64,000 nucleotides of DNA from Pseudoalteromonas peptidolytica (GTDB lineage: Bacteria; Pseudomonadota; Gammaproteobacteria; Enterobacterales; Alteromonadaceae), in NCBI RefSeq assembly GCF_012641745.1, contig NZ_WEHZ01000002.1, positions 1 through 64,000 on the forward strand. The letters run 5' to 3'. Shown piece by piece: positions 47,004 through 56,579 of this stretch. Made by a program: the position numbers and the translations under genes. Numbering within the stretch: the stretch's first letter is position 1; each line of letters opens with the position of its first letter. The notes under the pieces were generated by a model. That model made no database searches. It saw only the letters and a program-made list of their open reading frames with translations, and was not told where the DNA came from.

Positions 47004-47040
47004 GCGATTGGTTTAATACAAGCCAATCGCTTCTGCTTTA
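47004..47040 (+). terminator. Terminator of mrcB
   Basis: GCGATTGG and its complement CCAATCGC flank 11 bases and are followed by TTCTGCTTTA. It lies between the convergent mrcB and chemoreceptor genes. Confidence 0.65.
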
Positions 47041-47077
47041 CTCCCACATATTGAGTAATGATTACGGCAAAATGCTA

Positions 47078-48919
47078 TTACGTTCTAAATTTGTCAATTT
47101 CCCTATTTAGGGTTTGCGATAGGGTACCGAGTTTTTTAGCGTCAGCTTGTGTTGCTCTAGCCGAACCTAATGTGTGCTGCGCTAAATTGTTGATATCTTG
47201 AGAGCCACTGAGTGCATGTTCGGTTGCCTGTGTTTGCTGCTGAACAAGTTGACTAATGAGTTTTCCTTGCTCGTCAATATCACGCATACTTTGCTCTGCG
47301 TGCTGTAACACATTATTTGTCTCATTGGCAGCGGTGACGCTCTGTGCCATATTCTCTTCACTGCTGCGCATTTTATTTTGGGTATCTTTAGAGGCCGCTT
47401 GCAAGGACTGGATTATATTGTGTATTTCTTCAGTCTGCTGCTGAGTTCTTTGCGCTAGGGTACGGACTTCATCTGCAACTACCGCAAACCCGCGACCTTG
47501 TTCACCAGCTCGTGCGGCTTCTATTGCAGCATTTAGCGCCAGTAAATTAGTCTGCTCTGCAATTTCTCTAATCGCAGAACTTACTTGACTGATATTTTGC
47601 GTATCTTCGGCAAGCTTATCTAATGATGCCCGGCTTTGTTGAAACTCTGCCTGTAATTCTGTCATTTGTCCCGCAAGCGCTGTGGTATTGATACTACTTT
47701 GCTTGACGTGCTGAGCGGCAACTGATGCCAATTCAGTTGCATTAAATGCAGCATCTTCCACTGAGCGTGCGGACTGTGCCATATTTTCAAGTGAGTGATG
47801 AATCGATTGGATCTTACTCTCTTGCTGCGCCACATCTTTTTCGGTGTCTTGGCTTATTTGATTGAGTGTCTTTGTTGCTTGTTGTAGTTCGTTGCTCGTG
47901 AGCTTGACGTTACCAAGTAGCGATATAAAAGCGTCTAAAACCGCGTTAAATTGATCAATAATTTGGCTTAACTCATCAGAGCCTGTCGCCTTAGCTTTAA
48001 CACTCAACTCTCCACTCGCTGCACTTTGTGCCGCTTTTGAGAAAGTGGTAATGGTTCCGATGACAGATAAGTAAAAACCAATCATAAGATAAATAGCCAG
48101 CAATAGGGCAAGGATAGATGCAATCGCTACGGTGTTTCTGATCCATTGTTGTTGACTCTGCTTTTCAGCAACTAATGCTGCCAACGTCGGTGTGGCTATG
48201 TTCACAAACTGCTTAATAGTTTGACTGGCTTGCTGATAATGTCGATTGAATTGCGATTGTGATAGCGCTAACTCGTCTGGATCAAGTAGCCCTGTTTTAA
48301 CTGCACTTTGATAGTTTGACAAGCTAGCATTGAGATCTGCCATAGATTGGCTTAATTGCTTTTTTAGTTGTTTATTATGATTCATTGCGATGTTGAGCGT
48401 TCCTGAAAATTGCTTCATTACCGCAGGCAAGCCTTTATGTAAGTTGGATAGTGCGATAAAACTGTCAGGGGTAAAGCTTCCTTTGCTGATCACGCGTCGT
48501 GCTTGTACTTCAATTTGATTAATTTGTGCGATTAACAGAGGGGTAGACTCTACCAATGTGCGATTGAGATAATTACGCCCAAGATCATCGTCAACCGCGA
48601 GCTGAGAGGCAATTGAAAGCTGCTCAAGTGCACTGGCATTTGGCGCGCTGAGCGAAGGCAATTTGGCTTGTTTGAGTAGGCTGGTGTTATTCGCACTATC
48701 ACCATCTAGAATATTTTCTAGCATTTGAGGGTAGAATGTGAGTCCTTGCCGCTGCATATCACTGACGGAAATCGAGTGATTGAGCACACCATTGAGAAAA
48801 AACAAGCTGAGGCTTAAAGGTAATAACAACAGGCCAAAAACAACTGCCATTTTGGTTTTATATTGCAAACTTGCCATCAAGCGAGTTGCAGGGTTAACTA
48901 TGGTATTGAATCCAGCCAT
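47078..48919 (-). CDS. Methyl-accepting chemotaxis protein
   Basis: 613-residue chemoreceptor: spans near residues 25-45 and 265-290 border a helical periplasmic region of about 220 residues; a HAMP segment follows, then a long methylation and signalling coiled coil with the conserved tip [40 protein letters not shown] near 455-500. Ligand unknown. ATG 48919 with GAGGAAG upstream is preferred over the GTG just before it. Not linked to che genes. Confidence 0.93.
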   Translation of the reverse strand: MAGFNTIVNPATRLMASLQYKTKMAVVFGLLLLPLSLSLFFLNGVLNHSISVSDMQRQGLTFYPQMLENILDGDSANNTSLLKQAKLPSLSAPNASALEQLSIASQLAVDDDLGRNYLNRTLVESTPLLIAQINQIEVQARRVISKGSFTPDSFIALSNLHKGLPAVMKQFSGTLNIAMNHNKQLKKQLSQSMADLNASLSNYQSAVKTGLLDPDELALSQSQFNRHYQQASQTIKQFVNIATPTLAALVAEKQSQQQWIRNTVAIASILALLLAIYLMIGFYLSVIGTITTFSKAAQSAASGELSVKAKATGSDELSQIIDQFNAVLDAFISLLGNVKLTSNELQQATKTLNQISQDTEKDVAQQESKIQSIHHSLENMAQSARSVEDAAFNATELASVAAQHVKQSSINTTALAGQMTELQAEFQQSRASLDKLAEDTQNISQVSSAIREIAEQTNLLALNAAIEAARAGEQGRGFAVVADEVRTLAQRTQQQTEEIHNIIQSLQAASKDTQNKMRSSEENMAQSVTAANETNNVLQHAEQSMRDIDEQGKLISQLVQQQTQATEHALSGSQDINNLAQHTLGSARATQADAKKLGTLSQTLNREIDKFRT

Positions 48920-49010
48920 CACTTCCTCTGTATGAATAGTCTATTTCAAAGATACGGTACAAGTAGACCGAATCTTTTCAAAAGTTTATTCAAAGGGTAG
49001 CTGAAAAAAC

Positions 49011-49035
49011 AAAAAAAGCCCTGAGCGGGCTTTTT
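49011..49035 (-). terminator. Terminator after hemL
   Basis: AGCCC and GGGCT stem with A-rich and T-rich flanks on both sides, so it can work in both directions. Located just after the hemL stop codon. Confidence 0.75.
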
Positions 49036-49051
49036 AAATGATTAATTTTAT

Positions 49052-50332
49052 TTATAGTTTGGCAAATGCACGCTTTGCTGCACCAATAGTTTTGGCAATT
49101 TCTTCATCAGAGTGCATCGTACTCACAAAACCAGCCTCAAATGCTGATGGAGCTAAATAAACACCCTCATCAAGCATTAAGTGGAAGAATTTTTTGAAAC
49201 GTGCTAAATCGCATTCTGTTGCTTGTTGGTAACTTGTTACTTTCTCAGCTTCAGTAAAGAAGAAACCAAACATGCCACCGGCATAGTTTGTGGTGAGTGC
49301 AATACCAACCTCATCAGCGGCGGCTTGGAAGCCTTCACACAATGCTTTACTTTTTGCTTCCAGTTCTTCGTGTAAGCCTTGCTCTGAAAGTAGCTCTAGT
49401 GCTTTTAAGCCGGCAGCCATAGCGATTGGGTTGCCAGATAACGTCCCTGCTTGATAAACCGGGCCCACTGGAGCGATGTAGTCCATGATTTCTTTTTTAC
49501 CACCAAACGCACCGACAGGCATACCACCGCCGATCACTTTGCCTAAACAGGTAAGATCAGGCTGGATGTTGTAGTACTGCTGAGCCCCGCCTAGTGCAAC
49601 CCGAAAACCGGTCATAACTTCATCAAAAATAAGGACACTTTGATTGTCAGTACAGATTTCGCGTAGCCCCTCTAAAAAGCCTTCAACAGGAGGAATACAG
49701 TTCATGTTACCTGCGACAGGCTCAATGATCACACAAGCGATTTGGTCTTTGTACTGGTCAAAAATAGCTTTTACTTCGTCTAGGTTATTGAATGAAACCG
49801 TTAACGTGTGTTTGGCAAAATCAGCCGGAATACCCGGTGAGTTAGGTACACCCATAGTCAGTGCGCCAGAGCCAGCTTTTACCAGTAGAGAGTCGGCATG
49901 ACCATGATAACAACCTTCAAACTTCAAAATCTTGTCACGGCCAGTGTAGCCACGAGCAAGGCGGATAGCACTCATTGTTGCCTCAGTACCAGAGCTTACC
50001 ATACGCACTTTTTCAATGGAGGGAACCAACGCTTTTACTTTTTCCGCCATTAAAATTTCAGTTTCAGTCGGAGCACCGTAAGATAAGCCATTTTCAACGG
50101 CATCAAGCACTGCTTGCTTAATTTCGGGGTGATTATGACCCAAGATCATCGGACCCCAAGAGCCTACATAATCAATGTATTGTTTACCATCGGCATCATA
50201 AGTGTGAACGCCTTGTGCTTTGGTGATAAATAGTGGTGTGCCACCAACGCCATTAAATGCGCGAACTGGAGAGTTTACGCCACCTGGAATTGAGTCGAGG
50301 GCACGTTCGAATAAATCTTGACTGATTGTCAT
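49052..50332 (-). CDS. hemL: Glutamate-1-semialdehyde 2,1-aminomutase
   Basis: 426-residue PLP enzyme (E. coli 426) converting glutamate-1-semialdehyde to 5-aminolevulinate, the start of heme synthesis by the C5 route. Motifs [27 protein letters not shown] near residue 120, FDEVMTGFR near 240 and the PLP lysine in [17 protein letters not shown] about residue 265. Complete. It follows pyrB by 12 bp, so the two may be co-transcribed. Confidence 0.96.
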   Translation of the reverse strand: MTISQDLFERALDSIPGGVNSPVRAFNGVGGTPLFITKAQGVHTYDADGKQYIDYVGSWGPMILGHNHPEIKQAVLDAVENGLSYGAPTETEILMAEKVKALVPSIEKVRMVSSGTEATMSAIRLARGYTGRDKILKFEGCYHGHADSLLVKAGSGALTMGVPNSPGIPADFAKHTLTVSFNNLDEVKAIFDQYKDQIACVIIEPVAGNMNCIPPVEGFLEGLREICTDNQSVLIFDEVMTGFRVALGGAQQYYNIQPDLTCLGKVIGGGMPVGAFGGKKEIMDYIAPVGPVYQAGTLSGNPIAMAAGLKALELLSEQGLHEELEAKSKALCEGFQAAADEVGIALTTNYAGGMFGFFFTEAEKVTSYQQATECDLARFKKFFHLMLDEGVYLAPSAFEAGFVSTMHSDEEIAKTIGAAKRAFAKL

Positions 50333-50344
50333 TGTCGATCCTTT

Positions 50345-51361
50345 TTAGCTTTCACGTTTGCGGCTAAACCAAGGTACATCCACCTCGTATTTTTCCACTT
50401 GGTTTTCAACACCTAGCGTTAAGGCAAAAAGTGCCATACGGATCAATACACCATTTTGTACTTGGCGGAAGATAGCTAGGTTGTCATTATTATTTAGGTC
50501 ATTATCAAGTTCATTTGCATCACTGCGGCTATCTCGTGGCAGTGGGTGCATTAAAACGGAGCTTGGTTTACAGTGTGCGTCATAAATTGCCTGGCTTATT
50601 CTAAAGCCGCCACGGTATTTATTTGCCTCTTCTTGAGAAGGGAAGCGTTCTTCTTGAATGCGAGTTTGATAAACAATATCAGCAGCTAGATTGCCTTCCA
50701 TTTTTGATACCAGTTCAACCTTATGCCCAGCATTATCAACCACATCTAAAATTGATTGTGGCATTTGTAAGCCGTCAGGGGCAACCATGGTAAAACGGAT
50801 ATCTTTGTAATGGCTGAGCAGCTTTGATAACGAGTGCACGGTGCGGCCATATTTTAAGTCACCGACTAAGGCGATGTGCATACCATCAATTCCTGCACCA
50901 AATCGGCCAAGCTCGCGATCAATGGTGAGCAAATCTAAAAGCGCTTGTGTTGGGTGTTCATTTGGACCATCGCCACCGTTGATAACGGGTACATCCGATC
51001 CTGTTGCAAATTCAGCGACTGAGCCGGCATCAGGGTGACGCATCGCGACAGCATCAGCATAAGCCGAGATCACGCGGGCAGTATCATATAAAGATTCACC
51101 CTTGGCTAATGCTGAGCTTTGCATACCTGTGGTTTCGCGAACCAAACCACCTAGCAAGTTGAACGCAGTACCAAAACTCACACGTGTTCTGGTACTTGGT
51201 TCAAAGAATAAATTTGCCAAAATCGCGCCATCAAGTACCTGAGTGCGTTTTTGCTTTTTAGCATAGGGTTCCATTTTTTTAGCAATGGAGAAGATGTGTT
51301 CAATAGAATCTCTGTCTAGTTGATTGACAGAAAGAATGTTTTCACCTTGGAAACTGAACAT
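50345..51361 (-). CDS. pyrB: Aspartate carbamoyltransferase catalytic chain
   Basis: 338-residue catalytic ATCase (E. coli PyrB 311), second step of pyrimidine synthesis. Motifs FEPSTRTRVSFGTAF near residue 55 (carbamoyl phosphate site), SSALAKGESLYDT with the Ser/Lys loop, GDGPNEHPTQALLDL near 140 and MHPLPR near 270. The frame extends to 51424, but MFSFQG at 51361 has AGGA upstream and the extension crosses the promoter. No pyrI follows, so unlike E. coli the enzyme may act without the regulatory chain, or that chain is elsewhere. Confidence 0.94.
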   Translation of the reverse strand: MFSFQGENILSVNQLDRDSIEHIFSIAKKMEPYAKKQKRTQVLDGAILANLFFEPSTRTRVSFGTAFNLLGGLVRETTGMQSSALAKGESLYDTARVISAYADAVAMRHPDAGSVAEFATGSDVPVINGGDGPNEHPTQALLDLLTIDRELGRFGAGIDGMHIALVGDLKYGRTVHSLSKLLSHYKDIRFTMVAPDGLQMPQSILDVVDNAGHKVELVSKMEGNLAADIVYQTRIQEERFPSQEEANKYRGGFRISQAIYDAHCKPSSVLMHPLPRDSRSDANELDNDLNNNDNLAIFRQVQNGVLIRMALFALTLGVENQVEKYEVDVPWFSRKRES

Positions 51362-51440
51362 GTGGCGATTCCTAAAGACAAATTGACTACCGGGTTGCAG
51401 GGCGCTCACCCAACCAGATAACACGCAGAATGTGGGCGGT

Positions 51441-51467
51441 TACTTGGGCGTATATTATACCCAAGTA
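51441..51467 (-). promoter_or_regulatory. pyrB promoter with flanking dyad
   Basis: A minus-strand -10 TATAAT (51454-51459) sits inside the dyad TACTTGGG / CCCAAGTA (51441-51448 and 51460-51467). An operator centred on the -10 region would allow repression. The -35 is poor. A GC-rich hairpin (GGTTG...CAACC) follows in the leader near 51390-51415. Confidence 0.5.
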
Positions 51468-51484
51468 CCCCTCATAATGCACGG

Positions 51485-51919
51485 CTACAGTGCAGGTTTT
51501 AAGACGGCAAGAAAGACGATAGCTAATAGCAGCAGTACAGGAAATTCGTTAAAGTAACGATAAAACTTATCGCTTCTTTGGTTGCGGTCTCGTTTGAAGT
51601 CGTTGAGTAACTTAAAGCAATAGCCGTGATAAATGTAAAGTACAGTGACTATGGCGAGTTTGTAGTGCAGCCACATACTGTGTTTAAACCACTCCCTGCC
51701 ATACTCAATAATGGTCAACACGCCAAATACAGCAGTAAGGATTGCAAACGGAGTGACAAAGTAGAGCAATCGTCTTTCCATTATCTTGAGCATAGAACTA
51801 CAAGATTTCTCTTCAGTTAAGGCATGGTAAACAAACAAGCGTGGTAGATAAAAAATGCCTGCAAACCAAGCGATCATAAAAAAGATATGTAAGGCTTTAT
51901 ATGTTAACAATAAGCTCAT
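51485..51919 (-). CDS. hemJ: HemJ-like protoporphyrinogen oxidase / CopD-family membrane protein
   Basis: 144 residues with four membrane spans. The conserved His and Arg of HemJ (KALHIFFMIAWFAGIFYLPRLFVYH) lie in the first spans, and the Lys in WLHYKLAIV in the third. HemJ oxidises protoporphyrinogen IX to protoporphyrin IX in heme synthesis. Start ATG 51919 has GGGA upstream; a TTG-starting frame extends four codons further. It sits one operon away from hemL, supporting a heme role. Confidence 0.85.
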   Translation of the reverse strand: MSLLLTYKALHIFFMIAWFAGIFYLPRLFVYHALTEEKSCSSMLKIMERRLLYFVTPFAILTAVFGVLTIIEYGREWFKHSMWLHYKLAIVTVLYIYHGYCFKLLNDFKRDRNQRSDKFYRYFNEFPVLLLLAIVFLAVLKPAL

Positions 51920-51955
51920 TGTCAGTCCCAAGTAGTAAATTAAGGTAAACAGCCC

Positions 51956-53638
51956 CTAGAGTAGACTGTTTCTAGTGGTGAGTATGTGACGAATTTGATC
52001 CCATCGCAATAACCCAAGTATTTGTTTATTATCCTTTTGGTTATAAATGTATACCGCACCTGAGCGCTTGTCTTTTAATACATCAAAGGCATCGGCAAGT
52101 GTTGCTTGGGTACTCAAGCCTTGCAACTCTATGTAAGATACCGATACGCTTTCTTGTGAGATCAGGTTCAAATCGTATTCAGCAAGACGATAACCACTTT
52201 GTTCATCGTACACAATCAGCGGAGTTTGGCTGTCGACCGCCGATAGGGTTTCTTTTATTTGCTCTTTGTCGTCTGAATAGAGCAATTTAAAGTTTTCATC
52301 CATTTCAGCCACAATCCCTACTTTCTGTAATGCCTCTTTCGCCGGTGAAACTTGATAAGGTAGACCTTGAAAATCTAGCTGTTGGATGAATATTGAACGG
52401 TTGCCAAAAACCTGTAACGCGGTTACATAAGCGGTGGTGATCACTAACATTGCAGGCACAATAATTTTGGGATTTGAAGTCAACTCCATTACGGCGGTCA
52501 GCGCGGCAAGGGGAGCGTGTAAGGTTGCGGCAAGTAAACCTGCCATACCAAGTACGCCATAAGTGCCAGCGACATCCACACTCGGTGAAATAAATTGGGC
52601 AAAAAATGACATTAGAGTGCCCATAATTACGCCAAGTCCAATAACAGGACCAATAATCCCTCCGGGAATACCTAAGCCAATAGCAAATAAAGTAGCCAGA
52701 AGTTTGGCAATTAATATCGTAGTGAGTAGCTGTAAATTATGGGGGGACTCTACAGCTTGGGTGATGGCACTCATGCCGGAGCCCATGGCACCTGGAACCG
52801 CATAACCGATTAAACCGGCAATTAAACCCGCTAGTAATAATCGAGGAAACATGCTGATCGGTTTAAAGGTTTTAATGATAAGCATGAGGTTTTGATTAAA
52901 GGCAAAAGCGACAGCCCCTAGTGCGGCGCCACAGATAATCAGGTAAGGATAGTGCCAAAAACTCAAAGGCGTAATATGAATAAGAGCTAACTCGGAATTG
53001 TTTCCAAACACATATTGTGTGCTCATTGCACCAATCACTGAGGCCAACATCACAGGTACAAAAATGTGAATTTTGTACTCTCTTAGCACCACTTCCATAA
53101 CAAAAATTACAGCCGCAAGTGGCGTATTAAAGGATGCCGCAATACCGGCAGCTACCCCGCAGCCTGCCAATGTTCTTGCTGCATTTAGTGGTAAATGCAA
53201 GCGTTCAGATAAGACGCTCGCGGCGGTCGCACCCATATGAACAGATGGCCCTTCACGACCGACTGAAAAGCCACTGATCAAGGCCACTGCACCACCAAAA
53301 AATTGGTTAGCAGAGTTCCAAATCGGCATGTGACCGTAATGGTGCTTAATACGGTTGATCACATACGGGATCCCGAGGCGATAATGCTTAAACCCAGTAA
53401 GCGCTGCGAAAGTTGCGATGAGTAAGGCTGCTAGTACAGGTAAAAATAGTCTGTGTAACTCTGACAGCTCTGTAAAGTCATCGGGTTTATCGAGAAAAGT
53501 GCCCTGGAATAGTTCTATAGTAAGGCGAAATGTGATTATCAGCATGGCTGCGAGTAACCCTGCGGCTGCTCCTAAGAGGCACAGTTGGGCTGAGGTTTTC
53601 GGTTTAGCAAGACTTCGTCTCAGTGCATCCAGCGACAT
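51956..53638 (-). CDS. ClC-type chloride channel/transporter with CBS domains
   Basis: 560 residues: a ClC membrane domain (about 1-430) with GREGPSVHMG near residue 125, holding the external gating Glu, then two CBS-type repeats in the last 120 residues. At the place of the internal proton glutamate E203 of E. coli ClcA the sequence reads FVMEVV, giving Val, and the first selectivity motif GSGIP reads RLGIP. So proton coupling may be absent or different. Exports or equilibrates chloride; exact ion is not determinable here. Confidence 0.88.
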   Translation of the reverse strand: MSLDALRRSLAKPKTSAQLCLLGAAAGLLAAMLIITFRLTIELFQGTFLDKPDDFTELSELHRLFLPVLAALLIATFAALTGFKHYRLGIPYVINRIKHHYGHMPIWNSANQFFGGAVALISGFSVGREGPSVHMGATAASVLSERLHLPLNAARTLAGCGVAAGIAASFNTPLAAVIFVMEVVLREYKIHIFVPVMLASVIGAMSTQYVFGNNSELALIHITPLSFWHYPYLIICGAALGAVAFAFNQNLMLIIKTFKPISMFPRLLLAGLIAGLIGYAVPGAMGSGMSAITQAVESPHNLQLLTTILIAKLLATLFAIGLGIPGGIIGPVIGLGVIMGTLMSFFAQFISPSVDVAGTYGVLGMAGLLAATLHAPLAALTAVMELTSNPKIIVPAMLVITTAYVTALQVFGNRSIFIQQLDFQGLPYQVSPAKEALQKVGIVAEMDENFKLLYSDDKEQIKETLSAVDSQTPLIVYDEQSGYRLAEYDLNLISQESVSVSYIELQGLSTQATLADAFDVLKDKRSGAVYIYNQKDNKQILGLLRWDQIRHILTTRNSLL

Positions 53639-53700
53639 AAACGTAATTCCACGATAATTAACATCTTAAGAATACCAAATTTTTGACATTAAATCCTTGT

Positions 53701-53722
53701 GTTATCCCAAGTTCAGGTTACA
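53701..53722. repeat. Short dispersed repeat fragment
   Basis: ATCCCAAGTTCAGGTTAC shares its CCCAAGTTCAGG core with the tandem repeat at 2128-2168. It lies in the clcA-erpA intergenic gap. Confidence 0.5.
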
Positions 53723-53764
53723 CATCCTATGTACGCATTCGAAGACTTAAAAGGGTATGACGCT

Positions 53765-53789
53765 ATACTTGATTAAAATACTCAGGTAT
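53765..53789 (+). promoter_or_regulatory. IscR type 1-like binding site overlapping the erpA promoter
   Basis: The 25 bases starting ATACTTGATTAAAATA and ending CTCAGGTAT match the type 1 IscR consensus at all but two specified positions (TTGAT for YYGAC, ACTC for AGTC). The site overlaps the probable promoter (TTGATT at 53769-53774 and GATAAT at 53792-53797, 17 bp apart), which implies repression of erpA by [2Fe-2S]-IscR. Confidence 0.75.
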
Positions 53790-53828
53790 TAGATAATTTA
53801 CAAATTACAGGATTAGGGGTCCACATCT

Positions 53829-54167
53829 ATGTCTGAACAGTTACCAATTCAGTTTTCTGATGCAGCAGCAAGCCGTGTAAAAGAGCTAATAGAGGAAGAA
53901 GAGAACGTTAACCTTAAATTGCGTGTATATGTTACAGGCGGTGGTTGCTCTGGCTTTCAATATGGGTTTACCTTTGATGAAAAAGTTAACCCTGGTGATT
54001 TAGAAATCGTAAAAAATGGCGTTACTATGGTTGTTGATCCGATGAGCATTCAATACCTAATTGATGGCATTGTAGATTACACCGAAGGGTTAGAAGGCGC
54101 TCGTTTCTTTGTTAATAACCCAAATGCGACAACGACTTGCGGTTGTGGCGCAAGCTTTAGCGTATAA
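53829..54167 (+). CDS. erpA: Iron-sulfur cluster insertion protein ErpA
   Basis: 112-residue A-type carrier (E. coli ErpA 114). The three cluster ligands are Cys40 in GGGCSGF, Cys104 and Cys106 in TTCGCGASF. It passes Fe-S clusters to IspG/IspH and respiratory proteins. Monocistronic with a good terminator after it, and an IscR-like site before it. Opposite-strand neighbour on the left is the ClC gene. Confidence 0.96.
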   Translation: MSEQLPIQFSDAAASRVKELIEEEENVNLKLRVYVTGGGCSGFQYGFTFDEKVNPGDLEIVKNGVTMVVDPMSIQYLIDGIVDYTEGLEGARFFVNNPNATTTCGCGASFSV

Positions 54168-54192
54168 CGGTAATACCTAAAGAAGTCACTTA

Positions 54193-54227
54193 AAGAGTCA
54201 TGCTTACATGACTCTTTTTGTTTTTAT
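54193..54227. terminator. Bidirectional terminator of erpA and the small membrane protein
   Basis: AAGAGTCATG and its complement around a CTTA loop, followed by TTTTTG on the plus strand. It lies between the convergent erpA and minus-strand 54267-54443 genes. Confidence 0.8.
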
Positions 54228-54266
54228 AGACTCATGACTTGGTGTATAAAAGCCCAGCAATCGACC

Positions 54267-54443
54267 TCATAAACTTCCCGTCAGATACATCATCAGGACG
54301 AAAAAGCCCAGCACAAATGATGAAAATGCTAGGATGTATACAAACCCTTTCTTTCCTCGTTTCAGTGGCACGCCGTTTGAACGCAAAAAGAAATACCATC
54401 CAAAACACAGTAAAATTGGCAGCAAAAACAGTAGTCGAATCAT
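54267..54443 (-). CDS. Small two-span membrane protein
   Basis: A minus-strand frame of 58 residues with two hydrophobic stretches (residues 3-20 and 34-54) separated by a positively charged loop (RSNGVPLKRGKKG), the normal topology of a small inner-membrane protein with both ends outside or both in. It starts ATG at 54443 and ends in TGA at 54267; an AGAGG lies upstream. A plus-strand ORF at 54239-54514 covers the same bases but looks like a shadow: it lacks this hydrophobic pattern. Function unknown. Confidence 0.65.
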   Translation of the reverse strand: MIRLLFLLPILLCFGWYFFLRSNGVPLKRGKKGFVYILAFSSFVLGFFVLMMYLTGSL

Positions 54444-54649
54444 TTTGTATCGGCCTCTTTTTTAACCTTTTATTGAATACTAGCTATAAGTTTTTATTTT
54501 TTAAAGAAAAATAATTTATTTCAAATACTGGTACATTTTTTAAAAAATTTGTTAAAGTGTTACTGGATATTACTGTGCTTGATGAATTAAGAAAAAGTAA
54601 AAAATTAATTAGGTGTTAACTGTTTTTTAGTCTATACCTAATTGGGTAC

Positions 54650-54898
54650 ATGGGGACAAAGCCAATTTGTCGATATGTTACAATTTATGGTTCAGTGATA
54701 TGTGATCGCAACCTTAGCGTTTTAGCAGTCAATAAAAACAATTTACTGAGCAAAGCTTTGTACTGGTTTGATGTTGAGCTGGCGGAGGGTGCCGCGCTTA
54801 GCATTAAAGAGTCAACTGTGATATTTGAGCAAACACTAAATGAGACGGGCATATTTCATTTAGGTAATTTAGTCTTTCATCTAGTAGGAGATGTTTAA
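54650..54898 (+). CDS. Hypothetical protein before the HTH gene
   Basis: 82 codons with no recognised domain. It may begin at ATG 54650 or at an internal GTG near 54695. The C-terminal half (ALSIKESTVIFEQTLNETGIFHLGNLVFHLV) is hydrophobic at intervals of 3-4, and the stop ends 1 bp before the HTH start. Coding status is uncertain; its close spacing to the HTH gene is the main support. Confidence 0.4.
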   Translation: MGTKPICRYVTIYGSVICDRNLSVLAVNKNNLLSKALYWFDVELAEGAALSIKESTVIFEQTLNETGIFHLGNLVFHLVGDV

Positions 54899-54899
54899 T

Positions 54900-55142
54900 A
54901 TGATGGGTAAAACGGTTTCTTCCGAAGAAAACGGCAAACTAACTAAGTGGCTTAAATCAAAACGCCATGAGAAGGGTCATACAATGCGTAGCCTTGCTCA
55001 AGTGCTAGGTACACCACATTCTTTCATTGGTAAAATTGAAAACCAAGAGCGTCGTTTGGATGTAATCGAGTTTTTACGTTATTGCGAAGCGCTTGAAGTT
55101 GACCCTTACGAGGGATTGCAGCTAATTAAAGAAGAGCAATAA
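54900..55142 (+). CDS. Small HTH (Cro/CI-type) transcriptional regulator
   Basis: 80-residue XRE-family protein: HTH over residues 10-70 with LKSKRHEKGHTMRSLAQVLGTPHSFIGKIENQERRLDVIEFLRYCEALEVDP. The start at ATG 54900 fits GGAG nine bases upstream; a frame from 54891 would be too close. No partner enzyme or phage genes are nearby. It could control the ORF before it or ampG; no target is clear. Confidence 0.8.
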   Translation: MMGKTVSSEENGKLTKWLKSKRHEKGHTMRSLAQVLGTPHSFIGKIENQERRLDVIEFLRYCEALEVDPYEGLQLIKEEQ

Positions 55143-55184
55143 GCGCTACGCTAGCAAAATGAAAAGGTGCAAGGAACTGCACCT

Positions 55185-56570
55185 CTAGCGCTTGTTAGTG
55201 TGATATGCACGTTCAATTGCATAAAGTTTGTGTCTAATGAGATATAAGAACAACAAGGATGGTAGTACCATTAGTGCTGTTAGCGCGAAAAAGACCGCCC
55301 AATTTCCTCCAAGTAAATCATCTATTACAAAACCACTATAACCCGATAGCATGGTACGTCCTAGACTCCCAAGAGAGGCGAGTAGCGCATAGTGAGTAGC
55401 GCTGAAAGCTCTATCGCAAAGCATCGAAATGAATGCAACCATGGCCACGAGCGACCAAGCTTGTGTAAATCCATCAATAATAATAGCCATCAAATATAAG
55501 TGCTCTTGTGGACCTGCTACTGCAATCCAAGAGAACATCAAGTTAGACGCTGCCATGGCAACACCACTGATAAATAGGCCCTTGACGATGCCATATTTGT
55601 GATTAAATATGCTGCCTAAAAAAGCAAATATGATAGTAATAACACCTGTTCCGAGCTTAGAGTACTGACCTATTTGGGTGTTAGTGAAGCCGATTTCTTT
55701 GTAAAAGACGATAGACATTCGAGCCAAAAATGCTTCACCAATCTTAAACATAAAAATAAAAGCAAGCAGTGCACACGCTGTTTTCACTCCATTTTTCTCG
55801 AAAAAGCGCTTAAATGGTTCGACTAAGGTTACAGCTAACCACGCTACCACCTTGGTATAGACAGAAGGTGAGCTGGCGAGTGTCAGCTTCTGCTCATAGC
55901 TTTGCTGTAACTGCGCTTGGACCTGATCTCGATGAGACTCAGGCTCTTTGGCTAAGAGTGTGATGATAAATAGACAGCAAACAACAGCACTTAAGATTTG
56001 GTAAATAATAGGCCAGCTGAATCCGGGCAAGTCGGCGATAAAAAATGGAATTGCTCCTAATAAAGCATAACCCGACCACCATCCTGACGTTGCCATCGCG
56101 GCGGCAGCGGTTGCTTTCTCGCTCTCGTTCTCGGGCAAAATATCAATACGATAAGCATCTATTGCAATATCTTGTGTTGCTGAGAAAAACGCAATAATGA
56201 AGCACAATAATGCGGCATGTGAAAGGTGTTCCGTGATCGACACACTTGCCAGTGCAAAGGTGGCAACAATAACAATAACTTGGCAGCTAGCTATCCAGCT
56301 GCGTCTCTGACCTAACCAAGTGTGCAACAGCGGTATTTTGATTCTGTCGACGAGTGGAGACCAAAGAAAATTAATGGTGTATGCACCATAAACCAGACCA
56401 AAAAGACCTATGGTGCTTCGGCTCAAACCTTCGTCTTTGAGCCAAGCTGACATCACCGAGCCAATTAATACCCAAGGAAAACCACTACTTATTCCAAAGG
56501 CAAAAATGGTAAGTAGGCGTTTATCCTTGTAGTAACTGAGGTACTGTGAAAAGCTAGATGATACCAACAT
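55185..56570 (-). CDS. ampG: Muropeptide permease AmpG
   Basis: 461-residue MFS carrier with 12 spans (E. coli AmpG 491). Motifs DEGLSRSTIGLFGL and WSPLVDRI in the first bundle and GFTNTQIG in the second match AmpG, which imports anhydro-muropeptides for cell-wall recycling. Part of a compact four-gene minus-strand block with the ppi, yajG and rlmG genes. Confidence 0.9.
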   Translation of the reverse strand: MLVSSSFSQYLSYYKDKRLLTIFAFGISSGFPWVLIGSVMSAWLKDEGLSRSTIGLFGLVYGAYTINFLWSPLVDRIKIPLLHTWLGQRRSWIASCQVIVIVATFALASVSITEHLSHAALLCFIIAFFSATQDIAIDAYRIDILPENESEKATAAAAMATSGWWSGYALLGAIPFFIADLPGFSWPIIYQILSAVVCCLFIITLLAKEPESHRDQVQAQLQQSYEQKLTLASSPSVYTKVVAWLAVTLVEPFKRFFEKNGVKTACALLAFIFMFKIGEAFLARMSIVFYKEIGFTNTQIGQYSKLGTGVITIIFAFLGSIFNHKYGIVKGLFISGVAMAASNLMFSWIAVAGPQEHLYLMAIIIDGFTQAWSLVAMVAFISMLCDRAFSATHYALLASLGSLGRTMLSGYSGFVIDDLLGGNWAVFFALTALMVLPSLLFLYLIRHKLYAIERAYHTNKR

Positions 56571-56579
56571 AACGAAGAT

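Noticed and set aside
52099..52290. tRNA-like GGTTCAAATC element
   Set aside because: It is inside the ClC coding sequence and has no acceptor or anticodon stems.
54239..54514. 91-residue plus-strand ORF
   Set aside because: It is the shadow of the minus-strand two-span protein at 54267-54443 and follows the erpA terminator directly.
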